37,509 nucleotides of DNA from an uncultured Chlorobiaceae bacterium (GTDB lineage: Bacteria > Bacteroidota > Chlorobiia > Chlorobiales > Chlorobiaceae). The notes beneath the pieces were generated by a model. It was not told the DNA's origin. It was given only the letters and a program-made list of their open reading frames with translations, and searched no databases. Positions 34,868-37,509 of the stretch are shown here, one piece after another (the first letter of the stretch is position 1; every line of letters begins with the position of its first letter). The position numbers and the translations under genes were made by a program. Location of the stretch: contig CAIQGA010000224.1 in the NCBI GenBank assembly GCA_903871235.1, forward strand, positions 1 through 37,509. Reading direction: 5' to 3'.

Positions 34868-36666
34868 AATGATTCCTCCTGCTGGTTGTTCTCGCTGTTG
34901 TACTTGCTGAGAATTTCTGAAATGGCATGTTGCATGTTTGATGGCAATGCCGTGCGTTCAACAAATCCTTTTTGCTGTAGCCACCAGGTTGTCTGGAAGT
35001 CTTTGGTTGTCGGTTTGCCGGTGTACTGCTCAATGACCCGTTTGCCGGAGAAGCCGATATTGCCAGCGTTGTGTTCAAAGAGTTTGATTCCCCTTGAGCC
35101 GATTCCTATGGCGACGCCGCCGAGCGTAGGGTCGGTAATAATGGTGATGACGGGGAGACCAGCTTTTTCGACACTCGATATGGCGACATGCAGCTTGGGG
35201 AGGCCAACCATCGAAGAGCATCCTTCGTGCATTCTTGCGCCCCCGCCGGTAGCCTGGATAACAAGCGGGACGCCGCGTTCAATGGCGGTTTTGCTTGCCT
35301 GCCAGATTTTTTCAGCCGTCGACATGGAGAATGAACCGCCGAGAAAGTTGAAGTTGGTGGCGCAAAAAACAACAGGGTGTCCCTCAATGGTCGCATCACC
35401 GGTTATAAAGGAGGCTGCTGCGCCGGTTTTTTGCTGTGCTTCACTAATTTTTTTCTGGTAATCAGGGAAATTGAGGATATCGCGGTCTACAATGTAGCGG
35501 GTGTTCTGGTGTTCGGTGAATGAGCCTTTGTCAAGAACAAGGTCAATATAGTCATGGGCTGTCAACCTGACATACCGGTGCCCGCATATTTCGCAGGTAA
35601 AGTTGTCGGCAAAGAGTTTTGAATAAAGTATGGGGTCGAGCAACTTTTTGCCTGCATTGTCGATACAGTTTTTGTGGCGGGCAACAAAGAGGATTTTTTT
35701 TGGCTTGGGGATGAAGTAGCTGACCGGTTTTTCGAAGCTGGTGATCTCCTCTTCGGTAATGGTATCCCATTGGCCGATTTTTTCCCAGCGTGCCATTCTC
35801 TGCGAAAAGAGCTCTGCTGCAGGTATTTTGCTGAGCTTGTCGATCCACTGCACCATGGAACTTTTGAAGGATTGAAGGGCAGACTCTGGAAAATGGTGGG
35901 CTGGCCCATCATGCTCAACGATGATATCGTCAATGATGCCGTTTTTCAACCCCTCTTTGGCCGTTATCTGTGAAATTTCAGCGGCAAAGTTGGCCTTTTC
36001 CCGTGTGCGGAAGAGGATGGATGAGCACGCTTCGGGTGAAATGACCATGTAGGTGGAATACTCCATGGCAAGCACGACATCGCATCCAGTGAGGGCAATG
36101 GCACCGCCGCTGCATCCACGGTTGATAATTACCGAGATGGTTGGTACGGTGGCTTCGGCCAGCAACTGCATGCATCGACCGATCTTCCAGGCAATCCCGC
36201 CCCCTTCTGACTGTTCGGTAGGATCAGCACCCGCAGTGTCAATGACGGTGATGATGATACGGTTTTCCTGTTCGGCAAGTTCAATGGCTTTGATGGCCTT
36301 TTCAAAAGCTGCCGGGGTGGGCATGCCCTGATTCCATTTCGTTATCTCATCGGGATTTCTCATCAGTTTGCGCATGAGTGCAAAATCAGAGGTTGGCCCT
36401 GATTGCTGGCCGATGAGCATGACAGGCCACCATGAGTTTTCTCCGTTGCGCAGCACCGCCCGGTGGGTCTGGATAATGCAACTGCCGTGCAGATCGTTCT
36501 GCAAACACTCTTCGGCTTCGTCAAAGACGGTCAGGTAATCGAGATGTTTTGGGCGTTCGGGGTGAAAGGAGAGTTGATACTTTTCGTATTCGGTGAGCTG
36601 TTCAATACTCTCGTGGGAGTAACTGAAATCCTCTTTTTTTTCGAAAGGCAGATAGAAATGTTTCAC
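34864..36666 (-). CDS. Fused carboxyltransferase (AccA-like then AccD-like), probably for propionyl-CoA
   Basis: The 600-aa protein has two crotonase-fold halves. The N-terminal half (about 1-300) is AccA-like: FALMRKLMRNPDE, ITVIDTAGADPTEQSEGGGIAWKIGR, RGCSGGAIALTGCDVVLAME and ISPEACSSILF. The C-terminal half (about 330-600) is AccD-like: a single C-x2-C (FTCEICGHRY), then GHPVVFCATNFNFLGGSFS, ATGGGARMHEGCSSMVGLPK and ITDPTLGGVAIGIGSRG. In bacterial AccAD fusions the beta half usually comes first, so this order is notable. It transfers a carboxyl group from biotin to an acyl-CoA. Position between epimerase and mutase genes suggests propionyl-CoA carboxylation or methylmalonyl-CoA decarboxylation. 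Biotin carrier and carboxylase subunits are not in the window. It overlaps mutA by four bases. Confidence 0.85.
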   Translation of the reverse strand: MKHFYLPFEKKEDFSYSHESIEQLTEYEKYQLSFHPERPKHLDYLTVFDEAEECLQNDLHGSCIIQTHRAVLRNGENSWWPVMLIGQQSGPTSDFALMRKLMRNPDEITKWNQGMPTPAAFEKAIKAIELAEQENRIIITVIDTAGADPTEQSEGGGIAWKIGRCMQLLAEATVPTISVIINRGCSGGAIALTGCDVVLAMEYSTYMVISPEACSSILFRTREKANFAAEISQITAKEGLKNGIIDDIIVEHDGPAHHFPESALQSFKSSMVQWIDKLSKIPAAELFSQRMARWEKIGQWDTITEEEITSFEKPVSYFIPKPKKILFVARHKNCIDNAGKKLLDPILYSKLFADNFTCEICGHRYVRLTAHDYIDLVLDKGSFTEHQNTRYIVDRDILNFPDYQKKISEAQQKTGAAASFITGDATIEGHPVVFCATNFNFLGGSFSMSTAEKIWQASKTAIERGVPLVIQATGGGARMHEGCSSMVGLPKLHVAISSVEKAGLPVITIITDPTLGGVAIGIGSRGIKLFEHNAGNIGFSGKRVIEQYTGKPTTKDFQTTWWLQQKGFVERTALPSNMQHAISEILSKYNSENNQQEESL

Positions 36667-36694
36667 TGGTTACAAGCTGCTTTGTCTTGATTGG

Positions 36695-37102
36695 TTAATG
36701 CTGTTTTTGAGCAAATTCAAGAAGAACCCTGTTGGTCTCTTTAGGGTGGAGAAAGATTATTTTCTTTCCACCAGCTCCCTCTTTTGGCAGGCCAAGGGGA
36801 GTAATATTGACCGATGCAAGTCTCTCTCTCTCTTTGTCGATATCGTCCGTCTCCAGCGCGATGTGGTGCATGCCGTCGCCGTTTTTTGCAAGAAATTTAG
36901 CAATGGGACTCTCATCGCTCATGGGTTCGAGCAGTTCGATTTTGCTCTCTCCGATGGAGATAAATGCCACGCGCACATTTTCAGAAGGCACCTCTTCGAT
37001 TCTGATTGCCCCGGGGGCGCACCCGAGAACGTTTTGGAACGTCTCAAGTGCGCTTTCAAGGTTGTGGACGGCAATCGCTATGTGGTCAATTTTCTTGATC
37101 AT
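36695..37102 (-). CDS. mce: Methylmalonyl-CoA epimerase
   Basis: This 135-aa vicinal-oxygen-chelate protein starts MIKKIDHIAIAVHNLESALE, with H7 as first metal ligand, followed by SKIELLEPMSDESPIAKFL, DGMHHIALETDDI and a final NRVLLEFAQ that supplies the last Glu ligand. It racemises the (S) and (R) forms of methylmalonyl-CoA so that the carboxylation product can enter the mutase. It overlaps the upstream prpE end by four bases; the carboxyltransferase starts 28 bases downstream. Confidence 0.94.
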   Translation of the reverse strand: MIKKIDHIAIAVHNLESALETFQNVLGCAPGAIRIEEVPSENVRVAFISIGESKIELLEPMSDESPIAKFLAKNGDGMHHIALETDDIDKERERLASVNITPLGLPKEGAGGKKIIFLHPKETNRVLLEFAQKQH

Positions 37103-37509
37103 GCGTCCTTTGTAATGGATTTGCTCTTCACGGCATAACCGATTGTCTGAAGCGCCTCCCTGATTTCATCAAGAATTACCGGATCGTCAATCGTTGCCGG
37201 CATGGTGTACTCTTCGCTGTTGGCAATTTTGCGCATGGTTCCGCGAAGAATTTTGCCTGAACGGGTTTTTGGCAGACGATCGACAATAACGGCATTTTTG
37301 AACGAGGCAACAGGTCCGATATTCTCACGCACATACTCAATGCAGTGTTTGATAATCTGAGTGTGCGGAGTATCAACATTGTTCTTGAGGACGATAAAGG
37401 CAAGCGGTATCTGTCCTTTCAGATCGTCATGAGCACCGACGACCGCGCATTCCGCAACATCAGGATGTTCGCAGAGAGCCCCTTCAATTGCTCCGGTAGA
37501 GAGCCTGTG
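37099..37509 (-). CDS. prpE: Propionyl-CoA synthetase (acyl-CoA synthetase), C-terminal part only
   Basis: The minus-strand frame is open to the right edge, so only the last 136 codons are visible. It begins HRLSTGAIEGALCEHPDVAE, followed by CAVVGAHDDLKGQIPLAFIV, ENIGPVASFKNAVIVDRLPK, TRSGKILRGTMRKIA and MPATIDDPVILDEI. This is the mobile C-terminal domain of acetyl/propionyl-CoA synthetases; SGK carries the catalytic Lys that can be acetylated. GPVASFK and PATIDDP favour PrpE over Acs. It is the first visible gene of the propionate operon and overlaps mce by four bases. Confidence 0.85.
   Translation of the reverse strand, partial: HRLSTGAIEGALCEHPDVAECAVVGAHDDLKGQIPLAFIVLKNNVDTPHTQIIKHCIEYVRENIGPVASFKNAVIVDRLPKTRSGKILRGTMRKIANSEEYTMPATIDDPVILDEIREALQTIGYAVKSKSITKDA

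Overview
The window comes from a green sulfur bacterium (Chlorobiaceae; Chlorobium/Pelodictyon type). The best evidence is a BciA-type 8-vinyl reductase of bacteriochlorophyll synthesis (23264-24286). It lies divergently from a small hydrophobic protein that looks like a chlorosome envelope protein (22437-22688). The genus is an inference; no rRNA or tRNA gene is present.

Layout. (1) 1-8283 is a complete type I secretion locus on the + strand. It holds an RTX protein that runs off the left edge and carries an embedded papain/C39-like cysteine peptidase domain, followed by an HlyB-type ABC exporter, an HlyD-type adaptor and a TolC-type outer-membrane protein. (2) 8284-12438 is a scarred region. 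It contains the decayed tail of a second cytochrome c peroxidase directly after tolC, three direct repeats in front of an OmpR-type regulator, a PAS-GAF sensor truncated by an IS630-type transposase remnant, an intact lipoprotein di-haem cytochrome c peroxidase, and a decayed fragment of an alpha/beta hydrolase gene. (3) 12439-14874 encodes a subtilisin-type protease with five C-terminal 63-64-residue repeats. Convergent to it is the intact membrane-anchored hydrolase whose fragment lies upstream. (4) 16162-19545 (- strand) is the ATP-grasp / alpha-E / transglutaminase operon, followed by a secreted SUMF1-domain protein on the + strand.

(5) 20.9-22.3 kb is a toxin-antitoxin patch: an intact PIN toxin with a Phd-type antitoxin, next to two fused remnants (IrrE-like and HTH) of other systems. 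(6) 22.4-27.8 kb holds the chlorosome-like gene, bciA, a slipin, a universal stress protein and a TPR/O-GlcNAc-transferase-like protein. (7) 27.8-37.5 kb (- strand) is propionate metabolism: meaB, then an AT-rich 2-kb island (orphan coding fragments and a toxin-antitoxin pair whose toxin is frameshifted), then a tightly overlapping operon read prpE - mce - carboxyltransferase - mutA - mutB.

How the genes work together. PrpE would activate propionate. The carboxyltransferase, with biotin subunits encoded elsewhere, would carboxylate propionyl-CoA. Mce and MutAB would yield succinyl-CoA, with MeaB protecting the B12 mutase; this would feed the reductive TCA cycle. The first 8 kb exports a large calcium-dependent surface or secreted protein. 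The repeated small remnants (peroxidase tail, hydrolase fragment, transposase end, toxin-antitoxin pieces) show that 8-12 kb, 21-22 kb and 29-31 kb are insertion and deletion hot spots. All functions are read from sequence motifs by eye; no database search was possible.
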